Of a stretch of DNA of 64,000 bases, positions 1-14,243 are shown piece after piece. The stretch spans positions 1 through 64,000 of the forward strand of contig UQIW01000013.1 in the NCBI GenBank assembly GCA_900541235.1, read 5' to 3'. The notes under the pieces are model-generated. The model was not told where the DNA came from. It saw only the letters and a list, made by a program, of their open reading frames with translations, and ran no database searches. Origin of the DNA: an uncultured Collinsella sp. (GTDB taxonomy: Bacteria; Actinomycetota; Coriobacteriia; Coriobacteriales; Coriobacteriaceae). Made by a program: the position numbers and the translations under genes. Numbering within the stretch: the first letter of the stretch is position 1; each line of letters opens with the position of its first letter.

Positions 1-3380
<3,380 letters not shown>

Positions 3381-3524
3381 ACCGCACCTCGCGGCCCGCG
3401 GGACATGCGCTCACGCGCGGTCCGGGCACGAGGATGCCCCCGAGTCATCTCCCCTATGCGCCATGCGGCCCCCAGGGCACGTGTAGAGTGAGACCCAGGA
3501 CACCGTAACGGTGGGCGCCGCCCA

Positions 3525-3645
3525 CCGGTCAGCGGCCAGAGCATGGGGGGCACGCCCGGTCCCGTTCCGAACCCGGAAGCTAAGCCCCATCGCGCCGAGA
3601 GTACTGCGGGGTCAGCCCGTGGGAGGCCAGGGCGCCGCTGACCGG
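3525..3645 (+). rRNA. rrf: 5S ribosomal RNA
   Basis: The outer helix CCGGTCAGCGGC (from 3525) pairs with GCCGCTGACCGG (to 3645). The interior has the typical CCCGTTCCGAACCCGGAAGCTAAG and GGGAGGCCAG motifs. The gene is last in the rrn operon, about 145 bases after 23S, and is followed by a strong terminator. No tRNA follows it. Confidence 0.95.
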
Positions 3646-3678
3646 TGGACGGCACCGAGCCGTACGCTTGAACTGAGA

Positions 3679-3709
3679 AGGGGGAGGCCTCGCGGCCTCC
3701 CCCTTTTTT
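3679..3709 (+). terminator. rrn operon terminator
   Basis: A GC-rich stem, AGGGGGAGGCC / GGCCTCCCCCT, is followed by a run of six T. It closes the rRNA operon. On the other strand it lies just past the small membrane-protein gene ending at 3774. Confidence 0.9.
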
Positions 3710-3773
3710 GCGTTTACCGGGCATAAATGACTCATTTACGCCAGACGATTTAATTCTTTTTGGTATTGAGCTT

Positions 3774-4241
3774 TTATTTAAAGAAAATAAAACGAATAAC
3801 AAGGGCAACTGCTATGGCTGCAATGATCAAAAGCAGGATTGTCAGTCGATGCTGCTTGCGTCGTTTACTTGATGAAACGAAGATTGATTTTCCCTGTTTT
3901 GGCGTTTCGAGATAGCGAGCCGAATGCGTCAAGGTTTGCTTTGGTCGAGGACCTCTTTGTTGATGAGCGGCGGATGCTTTCATCGGCTCATCACTAGCTG
4001 CGCTGTTTTTAGATAATGGTGCGTCTTTCAGATATACAGGGTCTCCCGAGGCGACGCCCATATGTTTGCGTCCCGTTTGGGCATCCTCGAGCGTTTGATA
4101 TCGATTTCTCGTCACATACTCGGGCTCCGGATCATTAATGGGCTCTTGCGAGATGTGGGGGCGATGGAACCGTGGCGGCTGCGTGGAAGTATCTTCCCCC
4201 TGCGTCGGCATAAACATATTGTTCTGGTTTTGGTCGTCCAT
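3774..4241 (-). CDS. Hypothetical tail-anchored membrane protein
   Basis: This 155-residue protein belongs to no family I recognise. The N-terminal ~120 residues are polar, rich in Gln, Pro and Thr, and look disordered. A basic stretch (SSKRRKQHR) precedes a single hydrophobic segment at about residues 132-151, and the chain ends a few residues later. This suggests a C-tail-anchored protein with its bulk in the cytoplasm. The ATG has an AAAGGG-like ribosome site just upstream. Base composition is visibly lower in G+C than the flanking genes. It faces the rrn operon and is divergent from hsp20. Confidence 0.6.
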   Translation of the reverse strand: MDDQNQNNMFMPTQGEDTSTQPPRFHRPHISQEPINDPEPEYVTRNRYQTLEDAQTGRKHMGVASGDPVYLKDAPLSKNSAASDEPMKASAAHQQRGPRPKQTLTHSARYLETPKQGKSIFVSSSKRRKQHRLTILLLIIAAIAVALVIRFIFFK

Positions 4242-4361
4242 GATGCCCTTTAGCTCGTTACCAACAACGTGTACGCGCTCATTGTAAGCCCCTTGTTATT
4301 TGTAGCTGGGGACATACTCGGTATTTAAGCTCTGGTTCAAAGAACCTTAACCTTCCTAAAA

Positions 4362-4382
4362 CCTGAGTCATACGCACTTAGA
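4362..4382 (+). promoter_or_regulatory. HAIR-like operator (HspR type) upstream of hsp20
   Basis: CCTGAGT, then seven bases, then ACTTAGA matches the actinobacterial HAIR inverted repeat (CTTGAGT-N7-ACTCAAG) in spacing and in most arm positions. It lies about 140 bases before the Hsp20 start. A second ACTCAA half-site is near 4400. This is an inference from pattern only, and no hspR gene is in the window. Confidence 0.4.
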
Positions 4383-4518
4383 TATGCTTATAGTACTGGA
4401 CTCAAAAAACTTTATAGTCGATGTATATATGAGCACTGGGTGGGCATATATAAGAGCGTCAAAAGAAGTCCCAGTCACCTGGAAGATGACTCGGCAGTCC
4501 TATAAAGGAGTGGTAAAC

Positions 4519-4950
4519 ATGGCAAGCATGGTTCCTTATCGTTCGGTTTTTGGCGTTCGTCCCTCTGCAAGCTCGCTGTTCGATCTGTTTGATGATATGA
4601 GCGACCTAGCGAACAGCTCGATTGCCTCTAAGGCGTTCCCCGTTGACGTTGAGGATAAGGGCGATGGCTATGAGGTCAAGGCTTATCTGACCGGCGTCGC
4701 CAAGGACGATATCGATGTCGAGCTTAACGAGGGTCGTCTGTCCATTAGCGTGAATGTCGAGGAAGACGAGGAGAACGAGGGCAAGAACTTCCTGCAGAAG
4801 GAGTTCAGCTCGTACAGCGCGACGCGTGGCGTGTATCTTAAGGACGCTTCGAGCGAGGGCCTCTCGGCTAAGTACGCTGACGGCATCCTGACCGTTACGG
4901 TTCCCAAGATCGTCGAGAAGAAGAACGTTACGAAGATCTCCATCGAATAA
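4519..4950 (+). CDS. Hsp20/alpha-crystallin small heat-shock protein
   Basis: This 143-residue ATP-independent holdase chaperone binds unfolding proteins in the cytoplasm. The alpha-crystallin domain spans about residues 38-138. It starts FPVDVEDKGDGYEVKAYLTG, typical of bacterial Hsp20, and ends with the ADGILTVTVPK strand followed by a C-terminal KISIE tail that carries the I-x-I anchor motif. The chosen ATG has an AAAGGAG ribosome site eight bases upstream. An upstream in-frame ATG at 4384 lacks one and would add an implausible N-terminus. A HAIR-like site upstream suggests heat-shock control by HspR. Confidence 0.93.
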   Translation: MASMVPYRSVFGVRPSASSLFDLFDDMSDLANSSIASKAFPVDVEDKGDGYEVKAYLTGVAKDDIDVELNEGRLSISVNVEEDEENEGKNFLQKEFSSYSATRGVYLKDASSEGLSAKYADGILTVTVPKIVEKKNVTKISIE

Positions 4951-4983
4951 CTTCGTTGGTGTTCTTCGCTATTAAAAGACAAC

Positions 4984-5017
4984 AAAAGGGGCTGGGAAGC
5001 GATTCCCGGCCCCTTTT
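4984..5017. terminator. Terminator between hsp20 and the WalJ-like gene
   Basis: A 15-bp stem with one mismatch (AAAAGGGGCTGGGAA / TTCCCGGCCCCTTTT) serves both convergent genes, with T or A runs on either side. Confidence 0.8.
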
Positions 5018-5032
5018 GCTGTTTAGGACAGT

Positions 5033-5842
5033 CTATTGAATGGTTGCTGGCCGATACTGGCTTGCGGGGCGTATCGAGAGTTTTCGCGATCCTTGGAGAA
5101 GGGTGGCGGAGCTGTCGAGCTCGTCATCCAGGGTTGCGGCTAGAGCTTTGGCATAGCTTTTGACGGTAAGGCTCGGACGATTGTTGTCTTGGCTGATATG
5201 CATGGCAATGAGCTGTTCGGTGCGATCGGTAACAAGTGCGCGCGCGGCTTCGGCGGCTTGGCCATTGGAGAGGTGTCCCTTTGCAGACAGGATGCGCTTC
5301 TGAAGAAAGCGGGGATATTCTCCCTCGCGTAGCATGGTCACATCATGGTTGCTTTCGAGCGCAAGGACTCGACAATCTTTGAGGGTGTTCATGGCTTGGC
5401 TCGATAGCTCTCCGGTGTCGGTGGCAAAGCCGATGGAATCATCGAGGGCGTCGAATCGATAACCGACTGGATTGATGACATCGTGTGATGTTGAGTAGGT
5501 TTGCACGTGGATGCCGGCAATGGACAGGGTGTCGCCGGGATCGAATTCCTCGACAGGCAGATGCGAAAGATTATCTTTGTTCGAAAGCGTGCCCCTGCTG
5601 GCAAAGAGGGGGCCGTGCCAGTGCTTGCACCAGACATCGAGGCCCTTGATGTGATCGCTGTGCTCATGAGTAATGAGAAGAGCCGAGACGTTGTCTGTCG
5701 AGAGCCCCAGTTCTGCCATGCGCTTTAATGTCTCGCGGCGAGACAGTCCGTCATCGACCATAATGAGCCCCTGCGGGCCCTCGATGAGTGCGCAGTTGCC
5801 TTTAGAGCCACTGCCGAGGATATGAAGGTGCAGACGAGACAT
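5033..5842 (-). CDS. WalJ/YycJ-type metallo-beta-lactamase-fold hydrolase
   Basis: This 269-residue protein has the beta-lactamase-like metal fold. The metal-binding HxHxDH motif appears as THEHSDHIKG at about residues 57-66. The N-terminal LGSGSKGNCALIE is typical of the YycJ/WalJ group, which has been linked to cell-wall metabolism and possible nuclease activity. The start is the MSRLHLHIL methionine; an upstream in-frame methionine lies across the region between this gene and tilS and is less likely. It is divergent from tilS. No walRK genes are nearby, so the functional link is by family only. Confidence 0.85.
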   Translation of the reverse strand: MSRLHLHILGSGSKGNCALIEGPQGLIMVDDGLSRRETLKRMAELGLSTDNVSALLITHEHSDHIKGLDVWCKHWHGPLFASRGTLSNKDNLSHLPVEEFDPGDTLSIAGIHVQTYSTSHDVINPVGYRFDALDDSIGFATDTGELSSQAMNTLKDCRVLALESNHDVTMLREGEYPRFLQKRILSAKGHLSNGQAAEAARALVTDRTEQLIAMHISQDNNRPSLTVKSYAKALAATLDDELDSSATLLQGSRKLSIRPASQYRPATIQ

Positions 5843-5890
5843 AAGATTCCAAAGGATACAATGGGTGCGGACGAATAGAGGAGGAAGCAA

Positions 5891-7429
5891 ATGCCTACGG
5901 TATCTCAGCATTATGGACACCATGCCGTGCCTGGGGTAGTCGATGAGACCCGGACGAGGCAGCAGGCTGCTCCTGTCGTGCTCATGGTATCAGGCGGCGC
6001 GGACTCGACGGCACTGCTTCTTATGGCGTGCACATCAAAGCTGGATATCCAAGACGGACGCGGTGCTGCCCCCATTGCTCGCGAGCGCCTGCATGTGCTG
6101 CATGTAAACCATCATCTGCGCGGCAAGGCGTCCGATGGCGACGAGGCCTTTGTGCGTGAGCTTTGCGCGAAATATGGTTTACCGCTGTGCGTGGAGCACG
6201 CTTATTTTGATGGGGAGTCGGGCAATATTGAGGCCGCGGCCCGCGAGGTGCGCTATGCCGCGGCGCGGAGGTATGTTCGCGAGCTCTGCGCCCAGACGGG
6301 GGCACCGCGAACGGCGGCTCGTATCTGCACCGCGCACACGTCTTCGGATCGCGCGGAAACGTTTTTGATGAACGCGATTAAGGGTTCGGGGCCCGCTGGC
6401 CTATCGAGCATTCCTCGCCGGAGGAATATCGTGGTGCGTCCCTTGCTCGACCTAACTCATGGCGAGCTCGTGGGCTATCTACAGGTACATGGTCAGCCGT
6501 GGCGTGAAGACGAGAGCAATGAGGATATCTCGTATCTGCGAAACTACGTGCGCCATCGAGTGATGCCGGTGGTGGCGCAGCGCAACGCGAGCGTCTGCAA
6601 GACGATTGGCGCCGCCTGCGAGATCTTAGGCGATGAGGACGCGTTTTTGTCTCAGCTTTCGGCACAGGCGTTTCGAAGCTGCCTGCGTAAGGAGGCGGCG
6701 GGCGCGCTGGTGCTCGATGCCAGGCGCCTTGCTGCGGCCGAGGTGGTAATCGCGCGGCGCATCGTGCGACTGGCGATCAAACGCATCGATCCGGGCGCTC
6801 GTCCAGAGATGCGACATGTGGAGCGAGTCCTTTCCTGCGTTGCCGAAGGCACAGGCTCGGTCACGCTTCCGGCGGGAATTGACGCGCGCGTCGAGTTTGG
6901 CATGCTAGCGTTTAAGGCGCCGGCGGCTCGTGAGGGGCTGGTTGCGGACTGGATTACCATACCCGGTCGTTTGCCGTTGGGCGGGGGGCGCATGCTGGTC
7001 GCAGAGCCGATGGCCGTTGAGCCGGGATGCGATATCGTGCGCCGCGCCCGTGAGCTTGCGGCTGCCGGGGAAGTGACAGCTTTGGTAGACGCGGCTGCCC
7101 TGGGTTTTGCCGACAGCGATAGTGAGCGGATCCTGGCGGGCTCACGTGGCGAGATCCCTGCAGAGGCGCGATTGGCGCGCCTGTGGGTGGACGGTCCCGC
7201 ACCGGGAGACGTGATGTGCCCGTTAGGAATGAGTGGCCGAAGCAAGAAGGTATCCGACTTGCTAGGCGAGGCTCGCATTCCCGTTTCCGAGCGCGCCGGC
7301 GTGCCCGTGGTGAGGACGGCGCCGGGAGGTGCCGTGGTGTGGGTCGCCGGAGTTCGCGCGGACGAACGTTTTAAATGCACGGCGGCGACGCGTGTGGCTT
7401 ATCTGCTTCGCGTGGTTGACGCGGATTAG
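5891..7429 (+). CDS. tilS: tRNA(Ile)-lysidine synthetase
   Basis: This 512-residue enzyme converts cytidine 34 of the tRNA-Ile CAU anticodon to lysidine, using ATP and lysine, so the tRNA reads AUA codons. The PP-loop motif SGGADS is at residues 34-39. The HHLRG and AHTSSDRAET motifs and a C-terminal substrate-binding domain follow. The chain is longer than the E. coli enzyme (432 residues), mainly in the middle and C-terminal parts. A GAGGAGGAAG ribosome site precedes the ATG. It heads the common tilS-hpt-ftsH arrangement. Confidence 0.95.
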   Translation: MPTVSQHYGHHAVPGVVDETRTRQQAAPVVLMVSGGADSTALLLMACTSKLDIQDGRGAAPIARERLHVLHVNHHLRGKASDGDEAFVRELCAKYGLPLCVEHAYFDGESGNIEAAAREVRYAAARRYVRELCAQTGAPRTAARICTAHTSSDRAETFLMNAIKGSGPAGLSSIPRRRNIVVRPLLDLTHGELVGYLQVHGQPWREDESNEDISYLRNYVRHRVMPVVAQRNASVCKTIGAACEILGDEDAFLSQLSAQAFRSCLRKEAAGALVLDARRLAAAEVVIARRIVRLAIKRIDPGARPEMRHVERVLSCVAEGTGSVTLPAGIDARVEFGMLAFKAPAAREGLVADWITIPGRLPLGGGRMLVAEPMAVEPGCDIVRRARELAAAGEVTALVDAAALGFADSDSERILAGSRGEIPAEARLARLWVDGPAPGDVMCPLGMSGRSKKVSDLLGEARIPVSERAGVPVVRTAPGGAVVWVAGVRADERFKCTAATRVAYLLRVVDAD

Positions 7430-7577
7430 CCCCTCGCACCAGCTGTTCTGTGCGGCGTTGACGGTATTCCCGCGCTGATGGTGCGCGGGCTGGAAAATAT
7501 ACCCCGTGCGCTGCTAGAATGTGTAGTTCGCGTCCATACGGCAGTGTGTGGGCGATTAAGCACAAGAAAGGGTTGTC

Positions 7578-8126
7578 ATGGCTTCTCAACATCCGGATAT
7601 CGAGAAGGTTCTGTTTACGCAGGAGGATATCGACGGCATCGTTTCTCGCCTGGGCGAGGAGATCACTCGCGACTACGCGGGTAAGGATCTGGTGCTGATC
7701 GCGGTTCTGCGCGGTGCCGTTGTCTTTATGGGCGACCTGATGCGCAAGATTGAGCTACCGACCAACATCGATTTCATGGCTGTTTCGAGCTATGGCGACG
7801 GTGTGAAGTCTTCGGGCATCGTGCGTATCATTAAGGATCTGGATATCGACATCCGTGGTCGCGACGTGCTGATCGTCGAGGACATTCTGGACTCGGGCCT
7901 GACCCTCAAGTACCTGATGAAGAACCTCGAGAGCCGCAAGCCCGCTTCGCTGGAGGTCGCTGCCTTCCTGTGGAAGGACGTTGAGGACCGCACCTCGGCC
8001 ATCACGCCCAAGTATGTTGGAACCCATTGCCCCGATGCCTTTGTGGTGGGCTACGGCCTCGACTATGCCGAGCGCTATCGTAACCTTCCGTATCTGGGCA
8101 TTTTGAAACCGGAGGTTTATTCGTAA
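7578..8126 (+). CDS. hpt: Hypoxanthine phosphoribosyltransferase
   Basis: This 182-residue purine-salvage enzyme makes IMP (and often GMP) from the free base and PRPP. The PRPP-binding loop VLIVEDILDSGLTL is at residues 97-110. The flexible-loop motif SSYGDG and the N-terminal LRGAVVFMGDL strand are present. An AGAAAGGG ribosome site lies before the ATG. The gene is one base away from ftsH, as in many bacteria, which implies co-transcription. Confidence 0.95.
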   Translation: MASQHPDIEKVLFTQEDIDGIVSRLGEEITRDYAGKDLVLIAVLRGAVVFMGDLMRKIELPTNIDFMAVSSYGDGVKSSGIVRIIKDLDIDIRGRDVLIVEDILDSGLTLKYLMKNLESRKPASLEVAAFLWKDVEDRTSAITPKYVGTHCPDAFVVGYGLDYAERYRNLPYLGILKPEVYS

Positions 8127-8127
8127 G

Positions 8128-10266
<2,139 letters not shown>

Positions 10267-10278
10267 CCTTTGTGGCGA

Positions 10279-10317
10279 AAGCCTCTGCGGGGAAACCTGC
10301 GGAGGCTTTTTCTTTTT
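10279..10317 (+). terminator. ftsH terminator
   Basis: AAGCCTCTGC pairs with GCGGAGGCTT, followed by a T-rich run. It ends the tilS-hpt-ftsH unit. Confidence 0.85.
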
Positions 10318-10378
10318 GTTGATTGGGGACAGACTTAAATGAGCGTTTTCACGCATTTAAGTCTGTCCCCAATCAACA
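10317..10378. repeat. Perfect 25-bp inverted repeat with GGGGACAG tag
   Basis: The arms at 10317-10341 and 10354-10378 are perfectly complementary around a 12-base loop. The stem contains GGGGACAG and TTAAATG. It lies directly after the ftsH terminator, so it is probably not a second terminator. It belongs to the set of GGGACAG-tagged hairpins scattered through the window. Confidence 0.85.
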
Positions 10379-10437
10379 TTGCTGCGGCGCTTTGCTCGGC
10401 TAAAGCGTACAATAGCGCCTATGTGAAAGGGGAACAG

Positions 10438-11628
10438 ATGATCAACGAAACTATGTATGCTCGCGGTGCGGAAAGCTCCATCATCCGCGAGATTTTTAGC
10501 TATGGCCTTGAGCGCAAGGCGCAGATTGGTGCGGAAAATGTATTCGATTTTTCGCTGGGTAACCCGAGCGTTCCGGCGCCCGCTGCCGTGGCGGAGTCCA
10601 TTAAGAAGGCCTTGGAGCTGCCGAGTGACCAGCTGCACGGATACACGCCCGCACCGGGCCTGCCGCAGTGCCGTACCGCCGTGGCTGAGTCGCTCAACCG
10701 CCGCTTTGGTACGAGTTATGAGGGCAAGGATGTCTTTATGACCGTGGGCGCCGCGGCTTCGCTCACCTGCACGCTCAACGCCGTTACGAACCCGGGCGAT
10801 GAGGTTATCGTCATTGCACCATACTTCCCGGAGTATCGCGTGTGGATTGAGAAAGCCGGCTGTACGTGTGTCGAGGCGCTCGCCAATGAAGATACGTTCC
10901 AGCTGAGTGTGGACAACGTGCTCAAGGCGATTACCGATAAGACGACTGCCGTCATCATCGACTCGCCGAATAACCCGACCGGCGCCGTGTATACGCGCGA
11001 CACGCTGACGCGACTGGCCAGTGTTTTACGCGAGGTCAACGCCAAGCGCGATTCCGAGAACCCGATTATGCTCATCTCGGATGAGCCGTATCGCGAGATT
11101 GTCTATGGCGCCGAGGTGCCTTGGGTGCCTTCGATCTACGAGCACACCATCGTGTGCTACTCGTATTCCAAGTCGCTGTCGCTACCGGGCGAGCGCGTGG
11201 GTTGGATTTTGGTTCCCAACACCAATCCGCAGGCTGCGCGTCTGATGCCGGCTGTTGCGGGTGCCGCCCGTACGCTGGGCTTCGTGTGCGCGCCGGCGCT
11301 CTTCCAGCGCGTAATTATCGACTGCATCGATGAGCCGAGTGACGTTGAGGCCTATGCGCGCAACCGCACCGCGCTTACCGATGCACTAGCGGAGTACGGC
11401 TACACGTATGTTGAGCCGGATGGTGCATTCTACCTGTGGGTGAAGGCGCTGGAGCCCGATGCGAACGCTTTCTGCGAGCGCGCGAAGAAGTATGAGCTGC
11501 TCGCGGTGCCCTCGGACAGTTTTGGCATGCCGGGCTGGTTCCGCTTGGGCTACTGTGTGAGCTACGAGACTATCGTCAACTCACTGCCCGCCTGGAAGCA
11601 GCTGGCCGACGAGTATCGTCAAAAGTAA
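10438..11628 (+). CDS. PLP-dependent aminotransferase, class I/II
   Basis: This 396-residue fold-type I aminotransferase acts on amino acids of unknown identity. SPNNPTG (about residues 180-186) binds PLP and substrate, and the PLP lysine is Lys245 in SYSKSLSLPGERVG. The arginine that binds the substrate carboxylate lies in the C-terminal FRLGYC motif. The chosen ATG has an AAAGGGGA ribosome site; the open frame extends upstream into the hairpin repeat and those codons are not expected to be translated. It looks like a single-gene unit. Confidence 0.88.
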   Translation: MINETMYARGAESSIIREIFSYGLERKAQIGAENVFDFSLGNPSVPAPAAVAESIKKALELPSDQLHGYTPAPGLPQCRTAVAESLNRRFGTSYEGKDVFMTVGAAASLTCTLNAVTNPGDEVIVIAPYFPEYRVWIEKAGCTCVEALANEDTFQLSVDNVLKAITDKTTAVIIDSPNNPTGAVYTRDTLTRLASVLREVNAKRDSENPIMLISDEPYREIVYGAEVPWVPSIYEHTIVCYSYSKSLSLPGERVGWILVPNTNPQAARLMPAVAGAARTLGFVCAPALFQRVIIDCIDEPSDVEAYARNRTALTDALAEYGYTYVEPDGAFYLWVKALEPDANAFCERAKKYELLAVPSDSFGMPGWFRLGYCVSYETIVNSLPAWKQLADEYRQK

Positions 11629-11656
11629 AGCGCTCTGCTTACAATGTTTTACGTGA

Positions 11657-11687
11657 AACGGGGTTTGGTTTTAAGCCAGACCCCGTT
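11657..11687 (+). terminator. Aminotransferase terminator
   Basis: AACGGGGT pairs with ACCCCGTT, with extra base pairs inside (TGG/CCA) and a short T-containing tail. Confidence 0.65.
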
Positions 11688-11787
11688 GTCTATGCCGTTG
11701 TGTGATTGGGATGAAGCAGTTTTACGACTGCCGAAAGCTATGCGTACAATGAATATACGCGACGGCCATACCGGATAAGGAGACCCG

Positions 11788-12609
11788 ATGCCCTACCTTC
11801 TTTCTTGTGATATTCATACTCATACGCTGTTCTCCGCGCATGCGTACTCAACCATTGAGGAGAATGTGTACTGGGCGGCGGAACGTGGCCTGCAGGTGCT
11901 CGGATCCGCCGACCATCTGAGCTCTATGGTTACGGCTTGCCCCAACGACCTGCGCAGTTTCCAGTTCTTTATTAACCAGGATATCTGGCCGCGCATTTGG
12001 AGCGGCGTGCTGGTGCTTCGCGGCGCCGAGGTCGATATCGTTTCGCTGGACGGAAGCTTGTTTGGCGAGGACATTCCCGTGTCGCTCGATATTGCCGGCG
12101 ATTCGTACAGTCACCAGCATTCGCTGTTCGATTTGGTGACGCGTAATTTGGATTATTTGGTGGCAAGCGTGCATAATCCGCAGTTTGCCGAGGGCGCGAC
12201 GCTGGCTCAAACGACTCAGATGTACATCAATGCCCTGGAGCACCCCAAGGTGTTCATGCTTGGGCATACGGGTCGTTCGGGCGTGCCGTTCGATATCGAT
12301 GAGGTGCTGCTGGCGGCCAAAGCCAAGCACAAGATCATTGAGATCAACAACCATAGTCTTGAGCACGGTGCCGACACTGAGCATTGGGTCGTATGCCGCA
12401 AGATTGCCGAGCGCTGCGCCGAGCTGGGCGTGGGTATTGGTGTGTCGACCGATGCCCACATTGGTATGGCCATTGGCAAGCTCGAGCACGCCCGCAAGTT
12501 GCTCGACGAGATTCACTTCCCGCTGGACCTGATCGTGACGCGCGACCGCGAGACGCTGCTGCGCGAGATGGCGGCAGCCGGCGTATGCGACCTGCGCAAG
12601 GGGATGTAA
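11788..12609 (+). CDS. PHP-domain phosphatase (YcdX-like)
   Basis: This 273-residue protein has the polymerase-and-histidinol-phosphatase fold with a multi-metal site. DIHTHTLFS (residues 8-16), the GSADH motif, the HTGRSGV segment and the late STDAHIG motif supply the metal-binding His and Asp residues. Relatives are phosphatases or phosphoesterases, and the physiological substrate is unknown. An AAGGAGA ribosome site is correctly spaced. It is convergent with the RlmD-like gene. Confidence 0.85.
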   Translation: MPYLLSCDIHTHTLFSAHAYSTIEENVYWAAERGLQVLGSADHLSSMVTACPNDLRSFQFFINQDIWPRIWSGVLVLRGAEVDIVSLDGSLFGEDIPVSLDIAGDSYSHQHSLFDLVTRNLDYLVASVHNPQFAEGATLAQTTQMYINALEHPKVFMLGHTGRSGVPFDIDEVLLAAKAKHKIIEINNHSLEHGADTEHWVVCRKIAERCAELGVGIGVSTDAHIGMAIGKLEHARKLLDEIHFPLDLIVTRDRETLLREMAAAGVCDLRKGM

Positions 12610-12630
12610 CGAGACTCATATGTCCAACGA

Positions 12631-12664
12631 AAGGGGGCGGTCCAGACGGGCCGCCCCCTTTCCT
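12631..12664. terminator. Terminator between PHP phosphatase and RlmD-like gene
   Basis: AAGGGGGCGG pairs with CCGCCCCCTT around a 10-base loop, followed by T. It is shared by convergent genes. Confidence 0.85.
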
Positions 12665-12688
12665 GTCCCAAAAATCTACCGGGGTGGA

Positions 12689-14137
12689 TTAGCGGCGCTC
12701 GAGGACCGCGACGGTCTCGGTGTGGTCGGTATGAGGGAACATGTCGACCGGCGTGATCTTGAGCAGGCGATAGCCACCGTCGAGGAGCTGGTGCAGGTCG
12801 CGCTCTTGGGTCACGGGGTTGCAGCTGATATAGGTGATGCGGCGCGGCTTAAGTGCGCAGGCGGCCTCGAGGAACTCGGGGGTAGAGCCGGCGCGCGGCG
12901 GGTCGATGGAAAGGACGTCGACGCGCTCGTTGTTATCTGCGGCATCTAGGATGTAGTCGGTGGCATCGTCGGCCATAAACCAAGCGCTGCGGGTGAGGCC
13001 GTTGAGCTCGGCATTGCGACGTGCGTCGGCAATGCCCGCCGGGTTGCGCTCCACGCCGAGCAGCATAATACCGACACCTCTGTCCTGGGCATCCTTCGCG
13101 GCGCACAGACCGATGGTGCCGCTGCCGCAGTACGCGTCCATAAGAATGTCACCCTGCTGCAGGTCCATGCCGTCAATCGCGAGCTGATAGAGCAGCTCGG
13201 TCTGCTGCGGATTGGTCTGATAGAACGCGGTAGGGGAGATATCGAATTCGCAACCGAGCAGCTGGTCGCGCATGCACTCGGCGCCATAAACGATACGAGT
13301 CTCCTCACCCAAGATGGCGTTACCGGGACGGCCATTGATATTTTGGGCAACGGTGACGATATGCGGATCGAGCGCCGCGACGGCCTCAAAGAACTCCTGC
13401 GCATGCGGTAAGTCACGCTGGGCGGTCACGAGCGTAACCATGACCTGGTCTGTACGCCAACCGCAGCGGACGACGGCATAGCGAAGCAAACCAAGATGCT
13501 TGTCCTCATTAAAGGCGGGAATATGCAGCCGCTCAGCTTCGCGTGCGATGCCGTTGAGAATCTGACGGGCACCCGGCGCCTCGACAGGACATTCGGGCAC
13601 GGCAACGATCTTGTGCGTGCCGCGCTCAAAGAAACCGCAGCGGACAGCGCCCTCCTTGCCGGGAGCAAAGGGAGTGGCAGCCTTATGACGAAAGCCACGC
13701 GGCGCAGGATATTTGCCCGGGTCGCCCAGGGTGACTCCCATACCGCGAATAGGATCTACAGCAATGCCTTCACGCTCACAAAGCGAAGCAAAAAGCTCCT
13801 CCATAGCAGCCTGCTTAGCTGCCAACTGCTTTTTATAAGGACGATTGAGCGCCGTGCACCCACCGCAAGATTTCATGATCGAACAGGGAGACTTGGGGTC
13901 CACGGCCTTACGCGCAGACGAAACCCGATCTTTATGCGAGCGCTTGGAACGAGTCTGAGGCGCTTTATCCCCGCCTCGACGAGAGTCAGAACGCTTGGCC
14001 TTAGCCTTGCCCTTGGCCGACTTACCCTTCGCGTCCTGAGACGACTTGGATTTCTTAGAAGATTTTTTCTCCTCTGACCCCTCAGCCGCCTCGATCAAAG
14101 CACGACGAGCCTTACGCTCCGCACGAGATTCTGCCAT
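12689..14137 (-). CDS. 23S rRNA uracil-5-methyltransferase, RlmD/TrmA family
   Basis: This 482-residue SAM-dependent methyltransferase of the RumA/RlmD/TrmA group makes 5-methyluridine in rRNA or tRNA. The first ~80 residues are very rich in Lys, Ser and Arg and replace the usual TRAM domain. Three iron-sulfur cysteines are at 85, 91 and 94 (CSIMKSCGGC) and a fourth is likely in VPECPVE. The SAM site includes DAYCGSGTIGL, and the catalytic cysteine is in ISCNPVTQERDL near the C-terminus. Whether it targets U1939, U747 or tRNA cannot be told from sequence. Confidence 0.88.
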   Translation of the reverse strand: MAESRAERKARRALIEAAEGSEEKKSSKKSKSSQDAKGKSAKGKAKAKRSDSRRGGDKAPQTRSKRSHKDRVSSARKAVDPKSPCSIMKSCGGCTALNRPYKKQLAAKQAAMEELFASLCEREGIAVDPIRGMGVTLGDPGKYPAPRGFRHKAATPFAPGKEGAVRCGFFERGTHKIVAVPECPVEAPGARQILNGIAREAERLHIPAFNEDKHLGLLRYAVVRCGWRTDQVMVTLVTAQRDLPHAQEFFEAVAALDPHIVTVAQNINGRPGNAILGEETRIVYGAECMRDQLLGCEFDISPTAFYQTNPQQTELLYQLAIDGMDLQQGDILMDAYCGSGTIGLCAAKDAQDRGVGIMLLGVERNPAGIADARRNAELNGLTRSAWFMADDATDYILDAADNNERVDVLSIDPPRAGSTPEFLEAACALKPRRITYISCNPVTQERDLHQLLDGGYRLLKITPVDMFPHTDHTETVAVLERR

Positions 14138-14243
14138 GAATTAACCCCACTATTAAATAAAAGAAAAGTCCGAAGCAATTGTACCGTGCATTCAACGTGC
14201 CCGTTTGGAGAGGAGGCTATTTAAGGTTTCGAGCACGTTGTCT
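14138..14243. other. Start of the gene-free stretch upstream of the amino-acid importer
   Basis: The region 14138-14571 holds no supported gene. Its left part is the promoter region of the RlmD-like gene on the minus strand. The middle is a large inverted-repeat element with a half copy after it, and the right part holds the promoter and operator of the amino-acid importer. Confidence 0.6.
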
